Source of the DNA: Paenibacillus daejeonensis DSM 15491
GTDB taxonomy: Bacteria > Bacillota > Bacilli > Paenibacillales > Paenibacillaceae
Assembly: GCF_000378385.1 (NCBI RefSeq)
Contig: NZ_KB899681.1
Coordinates: forward strand, 1 to 49,074
Reading direction: 5' to 3'
DNA: 49,074 nucleotides
A model generated the notes under the pieces. The model did not search any database. It was given only the letters and a program-made list of their open reading frames with translations, and was not told the origin of the DNA. A program made the translations under genes and the position numbers. Of this stretch, positions 33,688 through 43,715 are shown piece by piece (positions within the stretch are counted from its first letter, which is position 1; every line of letters starts with the position of its first letter).

Positions 33688-35376
33688 CTATTGCTCATTC
33701 GTTTTCTGCGTAATGCGGAAGACCACGAACTCTGCCGGTTTGACCGGTGCGATGCCGATGATGCAGACCAGACGGCCGTTGTCGATATCATCCTGGGTCA
33801 TGGTGCTGCGGCTGATGTCGATATAGAACGCCTCCGACGGAGATGATCCCATCAACGCTCCACCACGCCATACACGGGTGAGGAAGGCATCAATCGTACG
33901 ATGCACGCGTGCCCACAACCGCTCGTCGTTCGGTTCGAAGACGACCCAGTTGGTGCCCGACTTGATCGATTCCTCCACGAAGATGAACAGGCGGCGAATA
34001 TTAATGTATTTCCAGAGGGCATTCGAGGATGTCGTGCGCGCTCCCCAGATGCGGATGCCTTGTCCCGAGAAGCTGCGGATCAGGTTGACGCCTTTGGGAT
34101 TCAGCACGTCCTGCTCGCCTCTGTTGTATTGCACGTCCAATCCGGTCACGCCACGGATGACTTCGTTTGCCGGAGCCTTCTCGACGCCGCGCGTACTGTC
34201 ACTGCGGGCATAGACGCCAGCAACCGATCCGGATGGCGGAACGAAGATGTTGCGTTTCTCGAGCGGATCAAATACCTGCAGCCAAGGGTTGTACAAGGCC
34301 GCATAGCTCGAGTCGAACAGCTCGCGGTGGGTGAGCACATCCTGGATTTTGGTCTTCTCGCGCGGGATGTCCAGCACGGCGAAGCGGCTGCCTAGTCCCT
34401 CACAATGTGCAACCAGCGAGAGCTGTACCGAAGGATCGGTCACGCCCGGTACGGCCATGATGCTCACTTGATCGTTGTCTACAAAGGCCTGGATGCCTGT
34501 CCGTTTGCCAGGGCCGTTGTCCTCGCCCATGTATGAGGAAGCATCAAGTCCGCTCAGACTGCCGTCGGAACCACCAGCAAGCACGATGATGTATGGCGCC
34601 GCGTCCTTCTTGAACAGCTTGGTCAGCTTGGCCTTGCTGTCAGCCGTTACCGAGATCAGTTCCGACTTGGTTAGTACGGTGTCGACATAGTTGGCTGCAC
34701 CTGCATTGAAGGAGCAGGATTCAAACGTCTCCGACTCGGAGCCGTAAGCGACGTTGACGGTGAATTCAGCTGTGCTCAGCACCTTGACTGGCAGCAGTCC
34801 CACATCAACCGGGTCCTCTGGGAGTGCGTCATCCAATTCGAGGATGTCGTCCAGCACCTGCACCACATTAGCTGAGGTTACCGCTTCTCCGTTGGAGAAA
34901 TTGACAACGTCGCCGACGTTGAAGCCCGAGCTGTTCTTGACGCGGTACTTGTTGCCGCCCAGGTCTTCGAACACCTGTGTTTTGGCTTTGCTCGCAGATT
35001 CGATAATCACTTTGATCTGATTGCCCCAGGCTCCCGGATTGCGGGCCTCGATAGCGAACAGGGGATCATCGCTGACGGCGACAGCTGCATCGGCAGGCAC
35101 AACCCGCATGATGTAGGCGCTGGAACCTCCGTTTACAAAATACTGCTCTACCGCATACGCAAGATACCGGTAGGTTCCGAACTGCTTATCGGACAAGTGG
35201 GAGCCAAACGTTTTTCTGAACTCGTTCATGTTGGTTACCAGCAGCGGCAATCCTTCGGACGGTCCGCGCTCGGCTACGCCGAGAAAGCCAGCGACACTTG
35301 TGCTGACGCCTGAGAGCGGCTGTCCGGCACTATCAAATTCCTCCACATAAACCCCTGGCGAAAAATATTCGGCCAT
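33688..35376 (-). CDS. eCIS contractile sheath protein
   Basis: The single sheath subunit of the system, 562 residues from the ATG at 35376. The N-terminus AEYFSPGVYVEEFDSAGQPL and the following VSTSVAGFLGVAERGP are typical of contractile sheaths. The C-terminal core includes YINIRRLFIFVEESIKSGTN, FEPNDERLWARVHRTIDAFL and WRGGALMGSSPSEAFYI. The middle 200 residues are an insertion domain. The ATG has no good ribosome-binding site. The only strong one (AAAGGAGG, 35440-35433) lies 56 bases upstream and is five bases from an in-frame ATT (35427), which would add 17 residues. Afp and PVC carry several sheath paralogues; here only one was found. Confidence 0.95.
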   Translation of the reverse strand: MAEYFSPGVYVEEFDSAGQPLSGVSTSVAGFLGVAERGPSEGLPLLVTNMNEFRKTFGSHLSDKQFGTYRYLAYAVEQYFVNGGSSAYIMRVVPADAAVAVSDDPLFAIEARNPGAWGNQIKVIIESASKAKTQVFEDLGGNKYRVKNSSGFNVGDVVNFSNGEAVTSANVVQVLDDILELDDALPEDPVDVGLLPVKVLSTAEFTVNVAYGSESETFESCSFNAGAANYVDTVLTKSELISVTADSKAKLTKLFKKDAAPYIIVLAGGSDGSLSGLDASSYMGEDNGPGKRTGIQAFVDNDQVSIMAVPGVTDPSVQLSLVAHCEGLGSRFAVLDIPREKTKIQDVLTHRELFDSSYAALYNPWLQVFDPLEKRNIFVPPSGSVAGVYARSDSTRGVEKAPANEVIRGVTGLDVQYNRGEQDVLNPKGVNLIRSFSGQGIRIWGARTTSSNALWKYINIRRLFIFVEESIKSGTNWVVFEPNDERLWARVHRTIDAFLTRVWRGGALMGSSPSEAFYIDISRSTMTQDDIDNGRLVCIIGIAPVKPAEFVVFRITQKTNEQ

Positions 35377-35424
35377 TGTTGTCGCCCGACTCACAGAATA
35401 CGCAAATGGGCCGCGTAGTTGTGA

Positions 35425-35440
35425 AATCGGTTCCTCCTTT
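35425..35440 (-). promoter_or_regulatory. Strong RBS facing an in-frame ATT codon upstream of the sheath gene
   Basis: AAAGGAGG is followed after AACCG by ATT, which is in frame with the sheath. The accepted ATG lies 56 bases further on, without an SD. Either ATT initiation occurs or the site serves mRNA stability. Confidence 0.5.
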
Positions 35441-35586
35441 CGTGACTTTAAAATATGCAAGATCGGGCCCTTAATGGTTGTTCAGAGCTCGGTGCCAAAC
35501 ACCAAGCGTCTTGAACGCTCACTTGATTCAAGCCGTCGATCAGTGCTACATGGTTGGTGCCTGCTCTTCATGCCTCCGCCACCAGC

Positions 35587-36150
35587 TTACTTGCGCTTCA
35601 GGTTGAACTGGCGTTCGCGGACACGGGAGACCGGCTTGGTGCGAGTGGATTCGAGGAAGACGGGGCCTACCCGGCAGCCGAGCGACAGCTTGTACGGCCC
35701 ATTGGGAAACAGGCCCATCAGCGTATCGAGCGGCAGCTCTTCTCTCACGATCCGGATGCTATCTCCGCTGCCCTTGAGCGCGCCCACCAGATCGTCGTCT
35801 TGCAATATATTATGATCGTGCAGCAGCTGCATCGTTTTACCGATGATCCGCTGCTCGTCAATAGCCCTAGTCAGTACATCCGAGCTGGAGTGGGCGGTAA
35901 CCAGATAGAACAAATCGAGCGCCATCGGCGGATACCGCAGCCGGTCGCCCTGATCGATCATGTCACTGCTTCGCACATCCATATTTTCTTTGATGTCATA
36001 CAGATACAGACTGAGATTCATGTCACCCTTGTCTTGCGGATGCGCCAGCCCGATCCCATCGGTATGCGGCACGAGATCGGGCACCAGCCCTTCCCGCAGC
36101 ATCTTGATCAGGGACAGGCCCGTGTCGGCGACCAAGCTATAGTCCGCCAC
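35587..36150 (-). CDS. DUF4255 protein, tube terminator/cap (Afp16/Pvc16-like)
   Basis: A 187-residue protein starting at GTG (36150) behind AAGGGG. The N-terminus VADTGLSLIKMLREGLVP and the stretch NLSLYLYDIKENMDVRS, followed by PPMALDLFYLVTAHSS, are the DUF4255 signature. In Afp the homologue caps the tube and sets its length, and so terminates particle assembly. It follows the AAA+ gene by six bases. The C-terminus FLESTRTKPVSRVRERQFNL is basic. Confidence 0.93.
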   Translation of the reverse strand: MADYSLVADTGLSLIKMLREGLVPDLVPHTDGIGLAHPQDKGDMNLSLYLYDIKENMDVRSSDMIDQGDRLRYPPMALDLFYLVTAHSSSDVLTRAIDEQRIIGKTMQLLHDHNILQDDDLVGALKGSGDSIRIVREELPLDTLMGLFPNGPYKLSLGCRVGPVFLESTRTKPVSRVRERQFNLKRK

Positions 36151-36156
36151 AGCGGA

Positions 36157-38325
36157 TCACCCCTTCCAATACTGCGCGTAGGGACCGAATCGGTCCTTCA
36201 TCAGCAGCTTGCCCGTCTTCTTGTATTCTTGAATGACGCTCTCCAACAGTCGTTGCATCGACAGCGGCTCCCCCGCCTCGGCAGACAGGAACGCGGCCGA
36301 GAGGACAATGTTCTTGATCGGTGCGCCTGTGAGCTCGAACGTCTCCGCGAGGAAAGCGTAATCGATCTCCCCGGCTGGCATCGCTTGCGGAATGGCCGAG
36401 CGCCACAGGCGCTCACGATGGTCGCTATCAGGAAAGGGAAAGCGGATAATATATTGAATTCTTCGTACAAACGCATCATCGAGGTTCTGAGAAAAGTTGG
36501 TTGCGAGAATAGTGATGCCATCGTATTCTTCCATCTTCTGAAGGAGGTAGGAGGTTTCCATGTTGGCGTATTTGTCGTGAGCATCCTTGACCTCAGAGCG
36601 CTTGCCGAACAGCGAGTCCGCCTCGTCGAAGAACAGGATGGCCCCGCTCTGTCCGGCCTGTTCGAAAATCTCGCTTAGGTTCTTCTCGGTCTCCCCGATA
36701 TACTTGCTCACCACGCGAGAGAGATCAATCCGGTACAGCTCGGCCCGGAGCTCCTTGGACATGACCAGCGCGGACATCGTCTTACCCGTTCCCGGCGGAC
36801 CGGTGAACAGCATGCTGATGCCCCTGCCGTAGGGCAGCAGGCGGTCAAATCCCCACTGACTGAGCACCGTGTGGCGGTGCACCAGGCGGTTACACGCCTG
36901 CCGGAGCAGCTGCATCGCATCCGCCGGCAGAATGAGATCATTCCAATCCAGCCGGGACTCCATCTTGACGGCCTTGTCACTCAGGCGATGCCGCAGCAAG
37001 CTATAGGCAGCCGTCTGGAGCCAGTCTCCTGCGCTGCCGCCTTCACCGCTGGCCTGCCGCCAATCCGACAGCTGCAGCGCATATTCGGTCGTGGCCTTGA
37101 TCTGTCCTGGCGTGAAGCGGAACTTGCCCGCCAGCAGCGCGATCTCCCGTTCGTCCACAGCGAGCAGCGACGGCGTCAGCTGCTCCCATAACCGTACACT
37201 ATCGAGCATATCCGGGAGGGCAAGCGGGATGTCCAGCCAGACCGATCCCGGCGGCCGCACCGGCGCTTTGAGCGCCGCATCACTCAGCCAGAACACATCC
37301 CCCGACCAATCGTTCAGCTCTTGGAGCAGCAGGTGGATCCGATTATCGGAGGCTGTACAACGGAATGCCGGAATGGCGTCTTGGAGCCGGGCTTCGAGAA
37401 GCATCTGCGCCAGTTCGTCGCGCAGCCTGTCCGGTTCCTGTGCAGCCTGTGCAAGATCCCACTCCAGCAGCGCGCAGCCGAGGTCGGCGCAGAGGTGTCT
37501 GGCCTGGAAGGTCTTACCGCTGCCGGAAGGGCCGTGCAGATTCCAGTGAACCGGATACTCCGCACGATCACGCGCATAATCGCGCATCCGCTGCCGCAAC
37601 TGATCCTGTATAAGGGGAGGCTCCAGTAAGCGATTGCTCTCCAGCCCATAGTGGGTCAGTCCAGTGAGGGTATCCTGTACCCGCCAAGGGAGATCCAGCA
37701 GGAAGCTGACTGCCCGGGGTCGCAGCACCAGCGGCTCTGACAGCATCGATACGTCCTTCCTCGTCTGCGCGGACGTCATCTCCGCGAATAGCCCCCGGAG
37801 CGCGCCGCGCGTCTGTGCCCAACGTTCCAGCAACCGCTTGCGCTCCCCAGGACTACGGCTGCTTAGTCGCAGCATCAGATCGAGTGTCAGATGCTGGCTG
37901 GACATATCATCCTGCAGATAGCCATACAGTCTTATGTACTTGCGATTGGCATGAGGTGCGAGCGCCGCAAGCAGCATTCGCGAATCCTGCTCTGTCAAGC
38001 CCAGGACTGCCTGCAGCCGCAGCAGCGGCACCTCGCGTTCAGAGGTCGATTCTAACCGCAGCCGAATCCGTTCCTCCAGTTGATCCAGCAGATATGTCTG
38101 TTCCGCTGTCAGCATCAGATAGGGTTCATCATCGTCCAGCAGCGCCTTGGCTTCCGTGTCCGACAGATACATGCCGCGGAAGGCGCCAGCTGATCCGTCC
38201 AGCTCCTCCGGATGTTGCATCATCCGCTGCATTTCAATCTCCAGAACCACATCCAGCCTGATCCATTCATCAAACAGATATTCCGACAAATTCGGATACG
38301 GAGAAGCCTCTTGCGTCTGTGTCAT
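36157..38325 (-). CDS. eCIS AAA+ ATPase (Afp15-like), two ATPase modules
   Basis: A 722-residue cytoplasmic ATPase. The ATG at 38325 has GGGGGAG upstream; an earlier ATG at 38361 has none. A first P-loop, [15 protein letters not shown], lies at about 264-278. Its Walker B region is unclear, so the module is probably weak or inactive. The second module (about 480-720) is complete: [14 protein letters not shown] (508-515 P-loop), [15 protein letters not shown] (Walker B, about 562-568), [14 protein letters not shown] (sensor 1) and paired arginines at 621-622. Homologues are required for eCIS assembly or cargo loading and are present in nearly all loci. An N-terminal helical region of about 240 residues precedes the ATPase. 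Confidence 0.94.
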   Translation of the reverse strand: MTQTQEASPYPNLSEYLFDEWIRLDVVLEIEMQRMMQHPEELDGSAGAFRGMYLSDTEAKALLDDDEPYLMLTAEQTYLLDQLEERIRLRLESTSEREVPLLRLQAVLGLTEQDSRMLLAALAPHANRKYIRLYGYLQDDMSSQHLTLDLMLRLSSRSPGERKRLLERWAQTRGALRGLFAEMTSAQTRKDVSMLSEPLVLRPRAVSFLLDLPWRVQDTLTGLTHYGLESNRLLEPPLIQDQLRQRMRDYARDRAEYPVHWNLHGPSGSGKTFQARHLCADLGCALLEWDLAQAAQEPDRLRDELAQMLLEARLQDAIPAFRCTASDNRIHLLLQELNDWSGDVFWLSDAALKAPVRPPGSVWLDIPLALPDMLDSVRLWEQLTPSLLAVDEREIALLAGKFRFTPGQIKATTEYALQLSDWRQASGEGGSAGDWLQTAAYSLLRHRLSDKAVKMESRLDWNDLILPADAMQLLRQACNRLVHRHTVLSQWGFDRLLPYGRGISMLFTGPPGTGKTMSALVMSKELRAELYRIDLSRVVSKYIGETEKNLSEIFEQAGQSGAILFFDEADSLFGKRSEVKDAHDKYANMETSYLLQKMEEYDGITILATNFSQNLDDAFVRRIQYIIRFPFPDSDHRERLWRSAIPQAMPAGEIDYAFLAETFELTGAPIKNIVLSAAFLSAEAGEPLSMQRLLESVIQEYKKTGKLLMKDRFGPYAQYWKG

Positions 38326-38424
38326 TCCAAGCTCACTCCCCCGAATGCTACTTCTTTCCATTGTCGTTCTAAATACTCATAGGCGCAACAGTTCTTTCGA
38401 CCTATTCCAACAATTTTTGCGTCG

Positions 38425-39768
38425 TCAGCCATAATTTAACACCATGAGCGCTTGATCATCATGCTGCGGCATGCCAGCGGCAAACAACTCGATGGTTTCC
38501 GATAACCGAAACACGATCTCTTCCGCAGAACAACCGACCGAATGCGACAATTGTTCTGCCAGACGTTCGGCCCCGAACCAATGACCTGCCGAATCCTCGG
38601 CTTCTGTAATGCCATCCGTGTAGAGCACGAGCGACTCACCCGCCGAGAGCCTAATATGGTTATCGGCATAATCCGCGTCCGCGAATATACCGATCGGAAG
38701 ATTTTTGTGTCCTGTCAGAGCGTTTGCTCCCTGTTGACCAACGACATACGCCGGACAGTGGCCAGCATCGCAATATTGCAGCTCGCCACTCGCCGTATCC
38801 AGGATGCCGAGGAACATCGTCGCGAACATGGTCGACTCTTCGCTGCTGATCTCCCGATTGATGTGAGCGACGATTTGGGATGGTTTGAGAGAACCATTCG
38901 CCTTCGCCCGAATCCAGATCATGAGTCCTGACATGAACAGCGCCGCAGGCATGCCCTTATCTGAAACGTCGCCCAAACAGATAAGCAACCGCCCATCGCC
39001 AAGCTCCTGGTAATGATAGAAATCGCCCCCCACCTCACGGGCAGGCTCAAGGGAAGCGTTCAGCTCGACTCCCGGCATCCGCCAGGAAGAGCCGGGCAGA
39101 TAGCTGCTCTGGATCTCTCTGGCAATCTTGAGCTCGCTCTCCAGCCGCTCCTTGGCCGCCGTGGTTTCGCGCAGCTGGAGCATCGACTGCTCCAGCGCTT
39201 CGTAGAGCAGCATATTTTCCAGCGCAATCGCCACCGGAGCAGCGATGTCCTCCAACAGCCGCAGCTGAGCCTGGGAGAACGCACCGCCACCTTTGCGGTT
39301 GATGACCTGCAATACCCCCAGCGTCCGCTCGCCGGAGCGGACCGGCACACAGAGCATGCTGCGCGTAGGCATGCCTACGCGGTTCGAGACCCGGCTGGAC
39401 CAGCGGGCATCGCGTGCGGCATCAGCGATTCTAACGGATTGGCCGCTGGCCGCCACGCTCCCGGCGATCCCTTCCCCTGGCTGCAGCCGGATCTGCTTCA
39501 CCTCGCCGCCCCGCTCCCCGGTAGCAACCTCAAAATATAGTTCGCCCGTGCTTGCATCAACCATGATGATGGAAGAAGCTTCGGCATCCAGCGCCTCCTC
39601 CGCAGTCTCCATGATGATCTGGAGCAGCTCTCCGCGGCGAAGCGTGGAGTTTAACCGCAGGCTGATCGCCAGCAGCTGAGATGAGCGCCTGCGCTCTCTC
39701 GCCAGGAGCATGCCCGCCCCCGCAGCAGCCCCGGCCAGCGCCGTAGACAGCCATGCCTTTCTGCTCAT
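38425..39768 (-). CDS. GAF-SpoIIE/PP2C phosphatase with an N-terminal membrane helix
   Basis: A 447-residue serine phosphatase of the RsbU/RsbP/SpoIIE class, the activating arm of a partner-switching cascade. The ATG at 39768 follows GGGGAGG and lies one base after the STAS gene's stop, implying translational coupling. Residues about 6-24 form a hydrophobic helix, 35-185 a GAF domain, a coiled segment (ETTAAKERLESELKIAREIQ) links them, and 225-445 is the PP2C fold. Metal-binding signatures are visible as REVGGDFYHY, CLGDVSDKGMPAAL, LYTDGITEAED and HDDQALMVL. It probably dephosphorylates the STAS protein encoded just upstream. Confidence 0.94.
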   Translation of the reverse strand: MSRKAWLSTALAGAAAGAGMLLARERRRSSQLLAISLRLNSTLRRGELLQIIMETAEEALDAEASSIIMVDASTGELYFEVATGERGGEVKQIRLQPGEGIAGSVAASGQSVRIADAARDARWSSRVSNRVGMPTRSMLCVPVRSGERTLGVLQVINRKGGGAFSQAQLRLLEDIAAPVAIALENMLLYEALEQSMLQLRETTAAKERLESELKIAREIQSSYLPGSSWRMPGVELNASLEPAREVGGDFYHYQELGDGRLLICLGDVSDKGMPAALFMSGLMIWIRAKANGSLKPSQIVAHINREISSEESTMFATMFLGILDTASGELQYCDAGHCPAYVVGQQGANALTGHKNLPIGIFADADYADNHIRLSAGESLVLYTDGITEAEDSAGHWFGAERLAEQLSHSVGCSAEEIVFRLSETIELFAAGMPQHDDQALMVLNYG

Positions 39769-39769
39769 C

Positions 39770-40120
39770 TTAGCCCTCCCCTTGTGCAGAGACATGGGCT
39801 AGTGCCGCCTCCAGCGTATCAAACAGCGGGAAGATCTGGGCGAAACCGGAGATATCCAGCACCTCACGCACTGTATCTCGCAGCAGGCAGAAACCAACGC
39901 TTCCGCCATCCGCCCGGCTTTTCTTGACGGTGAGCAGCATGACGCGCAGACCTGCACTGCTCACGTACTCCAGCTCGTCCAGCCGGAAAACGATGCGGCG
40001 GCAGCCTTCGTCCCACAAGCGCAAGAACGCCTGCTCCGTCTGTGCCATCGAGGCGCTGTCGAGCCGCCCCCTCCAGGTGACAACTGTCACCTCCTCTATC
40101 TGCTGCACTGTCATTTCCAT
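39770..40120 (-). CDS. STAS-domain anti-anti-sigma-type protein
   Basis: A 116-residue STAS protein of the SpoIIAA/RsbV class. The core helix-strand motif ELEYVSSAGLRVML holds the phosphorylatable serine (Ser54 or Ser55). In known systems the unphosphorylated form binds the HATPase kinase and frees its other partner. The gene lies between the kinase and phosphatase genes, a complete partner-switching set. AGGAGG lies eight bases before the ATG. Confidence 0.93.
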   Translation of the reverse strand: MEMTVQQIEEVTVVTWRGRLDSASMAQTEQAFLRLWDEGCRRIVFRLDELEYVSSAGLRVMLLTVKKSRADGGSVGFCLLRDTVREVLDISGFAQIFPLFDTLEAALAHVSAQGEG

Positions 40121-40170
40121 GCCCTATACCTCCTCTCGATCCTGCTGCTCTATCCGCCTGGTTACAGCCA

Positions 40171-40644
40171 TTATTCCGCCCTACAGCTTTTCACCATGCG
40201 CAGCACATTTCGCTCTTCCTTGCGTTCGTATACCACTTGATTCATCGACTGCTTCATCAACCAGATTCCCAGACCACCAAGCGCTCTCTGCTCGAGCGGC
40301 AGCGTCAGATCAGGATCAGGATGCTGCAGTGGGTCAAAAGACTGCGCCTCATCTGTAATGGTCACAATCAGCCTGCGAACCCCGCTGCCCTGATCCAAGT
40401 TTTCCAACGTATCCGGCTCTGGCTGCTTGTGTTCTGTAAGCTCCAGCGTAATCTGGACTGACCCGGCTGCACCCTCCCCATATCCATGTCTAATAATATT
40501 GACGATCCATTCCTCACAGGCCAGCAGGATGCGACCTGTATCCTCTTCCGGGATGCCCTGGCTTAAGCAAAACGCCCGGATACGCTCCCCCAGCCGCTCC
40601 CACTCCGCCAGCGAAGCCGTGATGCACAGTTCGATTCGATTCAC
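40171..40644 (-). CDS. HATPase anti-sigma-type serine kinase (RsbW/SpoIIAB-like)
   Basis: A 157-residue GHKL ATPase. The N box ACEEWIVNIIRHGYG (about 49-63), the ITDEAQSFDP (G1-like) segment and GGLGIWLMKQSMN (G2) are recognisable. Such proteins phosphorylate a STAS partner and sequester a sigma factor or another target. No sigma factor gene is in the window, so the target may lie elsewhere or may not be a sigma factor. The start is GTG (40644) behind AAAGGAG. Confidence 0.92.
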   Translation of the reverse strand: MNRIELCITASLAEWERLGERIRAFCLSQGIPEEDTGRILLACEEWIVNIIRHGYGEGAAGSVQITLELTEHKQPEPDTLENLDQGSGVRRLIVTITDEAQSFDPLQHPDPDLTLPLEQRALGGLGIWLMKQSMNQVVYERKEERNVLRMVKSCRAE

Positions 40645-40675
40645 CGTATCCGGGCTCCTTTCGTAAAAGTGCGTA

Positions 40676-43600
40676 TTAGCTTAGCTTCAGCAGCAGATGC
40701 TCCAAATTACGCAGACGCTGGCTCACCGACCGCAGCAAGCCGACTCCAATATCGGGGTACAGACGGACCAGCTTGGCGGCTTCCTCGCCAGCAATTTCCA
40801 ATACACGCACTTCACCCAGCAGCGCTTGCGCAGATACGACAGAGGGATGTTGATCGAACAATCCGGCTTCGCCGAAGGTCTGACGCGGTCCGAGCAGTGC
40901 GAGACTGCCCTCCACGCCTTCATCATTAACACCGCTCAGTTCCACTTGCCCATCAACAATCATCACCAGCGAGCCCCCACTCTCTCCTTGACGCAACAGG
41001 TAATCCCCTTCCTGGTACGACTGCTCCTCAGCAATACTGGCGATCCGCCCCAGTTCCTCTACAGAGATTTCGTGAAAAAGAGGGACCTGCTTCAAAAATA
41101 CGATTTTGTCGAGCGCGTTCAAATATTCCCAGGTCTGTGCCAATTCCGTATCCCCCTCCATTGCGCCAACCTTGACGAAGATGGCCTGCAGCCACGGATC
41201 CGTCGGTAGCGTATGCGCAAAATCAAGCGTACTCTCCAGCGCCGCACGCACCTCCGCCCGCTTGGCCGCTCCCTGCTGGATACTCTGGTAATAGAGCAGG
41301 AGCGCGCCCGCCAGTCGTGGATGGTTCATGCCTTCGGATAAAATCTCGAGCCCATGGTCGCGGGCCTCCTCGGCCCCCTGCTCGATCGCTTGCCGTAGCT
41401 GAGGAATAGAGCGCTCGTCGCCATAACGAATCATGATCGTCCAGATCGTATCCAGCAGCATGCGGTTCACCTCGTTGCGCCGCTGCCGGGCCAACTGCGT
41501 CCACGCTTCCTGGCCTGCTTCTTCGATGCTCTCCAGGATCCGGTTGCCCGCACACAGCTCCATCAGCTTGCGGATACAGGCCGGCGCTACCAGCTCAGCA
41601 ATCTCTGCATCCGTACCGATGACATTGACCGTAAGTACAGCCGCCCGCCAGATATCCTCATTGGGCGAATCGATGAACCGCTTGAGGTCAGCGACCTTTC
41701 CTGCTTCCTGGAGCGCCTCCTCAATAATGCGACTCATCTCCCGGTCCGCTCCGACCAGCATATCCATCAGACTCGTCACAATGTCGCTGTCTCCGATTTT
41801 GCCGATGGTACGGACCGCTTCGTATTTGAGCGCCATGGACGGATCGAGCATGCACAGCATCACATCGTAGAGCATGGACGTCAGCCTTCGCTCCCCGATG
41901 AGCCGGCAAGCCGCCAGCGCATGCTCGCCGCCTTCCTGTAGCAGCTGCCTCAGATCCGACTCCAGCTCCTCGACCTGCTCCCATACGCGCAGCGCCTCTA
42001 GCCGCACCGGCAGTGCCGGATCACGGTAGGCCGCCTGCAGCCATTCCGCTCTGTCCGGCCGCCCCGAGCCGGTCAGCTGGCGGACCACCACGGCCCGCAC
42101 ACCCTCATCGGGGTCCTGCAGCCATTCGCGGGCCCACCCTGCAGCCATCTCCCGCCAGCCATCGGCATGAACGGCAGCGAGCGCCAGTGCTCGCACATCG
42201 CCTTCGTGGCGGGCAGCGAACCTGAGTAGCGTATCGGCTGCAGCCGCATCCGGCTCCTCCGCCAGCCACTCCAGCGTCATCCGCTGGGTCTGCCGGTTCG
42301 ATGCCTCCAGCCTGGCAATCAGCGCTTTCCTGGCATCCTGACTGCGCAGCGAAGTCACGAAGTCCTGATACCGGTTCCTGATTGAACCGGAGGCGGCGTG
42401 CAGGTAATGCAACAGCTGCTGCATGTAGAGCCTGCGGATGAACCAGGCCAGTACGACCAGGCCGCCCGCCATCATCAGACCTACTAGAGCTTGACCCGAG
42501 AGACTCCAGCCAAATCGGGAGTGCAGCAGCGAGACACCCGAGCCAAGCAAGATGCCAGCCGAGGCGGACACGCTCTGTGCTGTGAAACGCAGCCCGTCGC
42601 GCTGCTGCTGCGGATACATTTTGAAGAACAATTGGAAACTGGGTTCAGCGAAATAAAAAAGCAGTAAATAGGTAAGGCAGTAGCCAAGGGAGACGGCGAA
42701 CAAGGCGCTAGCCGTGCCCGCCAGAGGGGCTACCACAACAAAACTGAGGAAAAACACCGCCGTCATGGCCAGCACCATATTGCTGGCACCGAGCCAAGCC
42801 ATCAGCCGGGCGGAAAACAACTGCAGCACAAACGCACCGCAAAATAACACGATCACCATCAGACCGTAGAAGGCCGTCAGCTCCTCTTCCGTCTGAAACA
42901 CGGTCTGGGCTGCGGTGAAGTATTGATATTCCATGATGTAATAAACCGCTGGCATCAGCGTCATGACCCCAAGCACCACGAGCAAGAACGGAGACTTCAG
43001 CATGAGCTTCATCGACCGACTAACCGCGCTTAAGTCCTCGCCTTCTTCCTCCGGAGCTAGTGCCGAGGGCAGCAGGTATTGCTTGAGGGCACTGCGAAAG
43101 TTGGGGAAGCCGAGCAGCAGAATGACCGCGCTCAGCAGGTAGAGCAGCTCCGCTCCAATCAGCGGGGCCAGCCCCCGGGAGAGAATACCGGCCACGATGC
43201 CGCCAATGATGGCAAGCAATACGAAGACGGGCATGACTCGCTTGGCTTGCTGGGTTGGGCAGAGGTCAAAAGCCGTGCTCCACATCAGGAGTGTCTGCTG
43301 CCTCACAACGAAGCTGGACAGCAAAAACAGGATAAAATAGAAGAAGGACCATTCCATACCCGTCAAACGAAACAGAAGCAGCACGGCACCTCCGGTCAAA
43401 CCGATTCCTACAAATAGCAGATAAAGGGTAATCATCAGACGCCGCTTGGGCACCCGTTGGGACATATACGACAATAGCCAGCCTTCCAGCGGCAGCAGCA
43501 GCGCTTCGATGATATACATGATCGGCAGGAACTGCGTCCCGACCCTGCTGTTGAAAATCCCCATATACGCCGTATAATTGACCATCTCCGAGATCCCTGC

Positions 43601-43684
43601 CAGCAGAAATACGACACCCATCACCATGATCTTCCGGCGATCCTCGAACCTGAGGTTAAAAAAAGCCTGCAAACGCGCTGCCAC
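40676..43684 (-). CDS. Npt/Tlc-like MFS transporter fused to HEAT repeats and a cNMP-binding fold
   Basis: A 1002-residue membrane protein with a GTG start. About 10-12 TM helices (residues 15-430) resemble the nucleotide (ATP/ADP) translocase branch of MFS (VVFLLAGISEMVNYTAYMGI; FVVRQQTLLMWSTAFDL). HEAT-like repeats fill about 440-830 (SMALKYEAVRTIGKIGDSDI). The C-terminal 125 residues form a cyclic-nucleotide-binding beta roll (LLRQGESGGSLVMIVDGQVE; TFGEAGLFDQHPSVVSAQA). In the phosphate-binding cassette the usual Arg of PR[ST]A is not present, so cNMP binding is doubtful. It lies 32 bases before the HATPase gene within the operon. It may be a membrane docking or sensing component; true transport is unproven. 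Confidence 0.85.
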   Translation of the reverse strand: MAARLQAFFNLRFEDRRKIMVMGVVFLLAGISEMVNYTAYMGIFNSRVGTQFLPIMYIIEALLLPLEGWLLSYMSQRVPKRRLMITLYLLFVGIGLTGGAVLLLFRLTGMEWSFFYFILFLLSSFVVRQQTLLMWSTAFDLCPTQQAKRVMPVFVLLAIIGGIVAGILSRGLAPLIGAELLYLLSAVILLLGFPNFRSALKQYLLPSALAPEEEGEDLSAVSRSMKLMLKSPFLLVVLGVMTLMPAVYYIMEYQYFTAAQTVFQTEEELTAFYGLMVIVLFCGAFVLQLFSARLMAWLGASNMVLAMTAVFFLSFVVVAPLAGTASALFAVSLGYCLTYLLLFYFAEPSFQLFFKMYPQQQRDGLRFTAQSVSASAGILLGSGVSLLHSRFGWSLSGQALVGLMMAGGLVVLAWFIRRLYMQQLLHYLHAASGSIRNRYQDFVTSLRSQDARKALIARLEASNRQTQRMTLEWLAEEPDAAAADTLLRFAARHEGDVRALALAAVHADGWREMAAGWAREWLQDPDEGVRAVVVRQLTGSGRPDRAEWLQAAYRDPALPVRLEALRVWEQVEELESDLRQLLQEGGEHALAACRLIGERRLTSMLYDVMLCMLDPSMALKYEAVRTIGKIGDSDIVTSLMDMLVGADREMSRIIEEALQEAGKVADLKRFIDSPNEDIWRAAVLTVNVIGTDAEIAELVAPACIRKLMELCAGNRILESIEEAGQEAWTQLARQRRNEVNRMLLDTIWTIMIRYGDERSIPQLRQAIEQGAEEARDHGLEILSEGMNHPRLAGALLLYYQSIQQGAAKRAEVRAALESTLDFAHTLPTDPWLQAIFVKVGAMEGDTELAQTWEYLNALDKIVFLKQVPLFHEISVEELGRIASIAEEQSYQEGDYLLRQGESGGSLVMIVDGQVELSGVNDEGVEGSLALLGPRQTFGEAGLFDQHPSVVSAQALLGEVRVLEIAGEEAAKLVRLYPDIGVGLLRSVSQRLRNLEHLLLKLS

Positions 43685-43715
43685 TTATGTCTTCCACCTT
43701 GCTTGTCGATATAGT

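Noticed and set aside
35461-35586. A 29-codon ORF between the DUF4255 and sheath genes
   Set aside because: The GGAGG lies only one base from its ATG, and the peptide has no recognisable feature. The inverted repeat CTTGAA/TTCAAG there is short.
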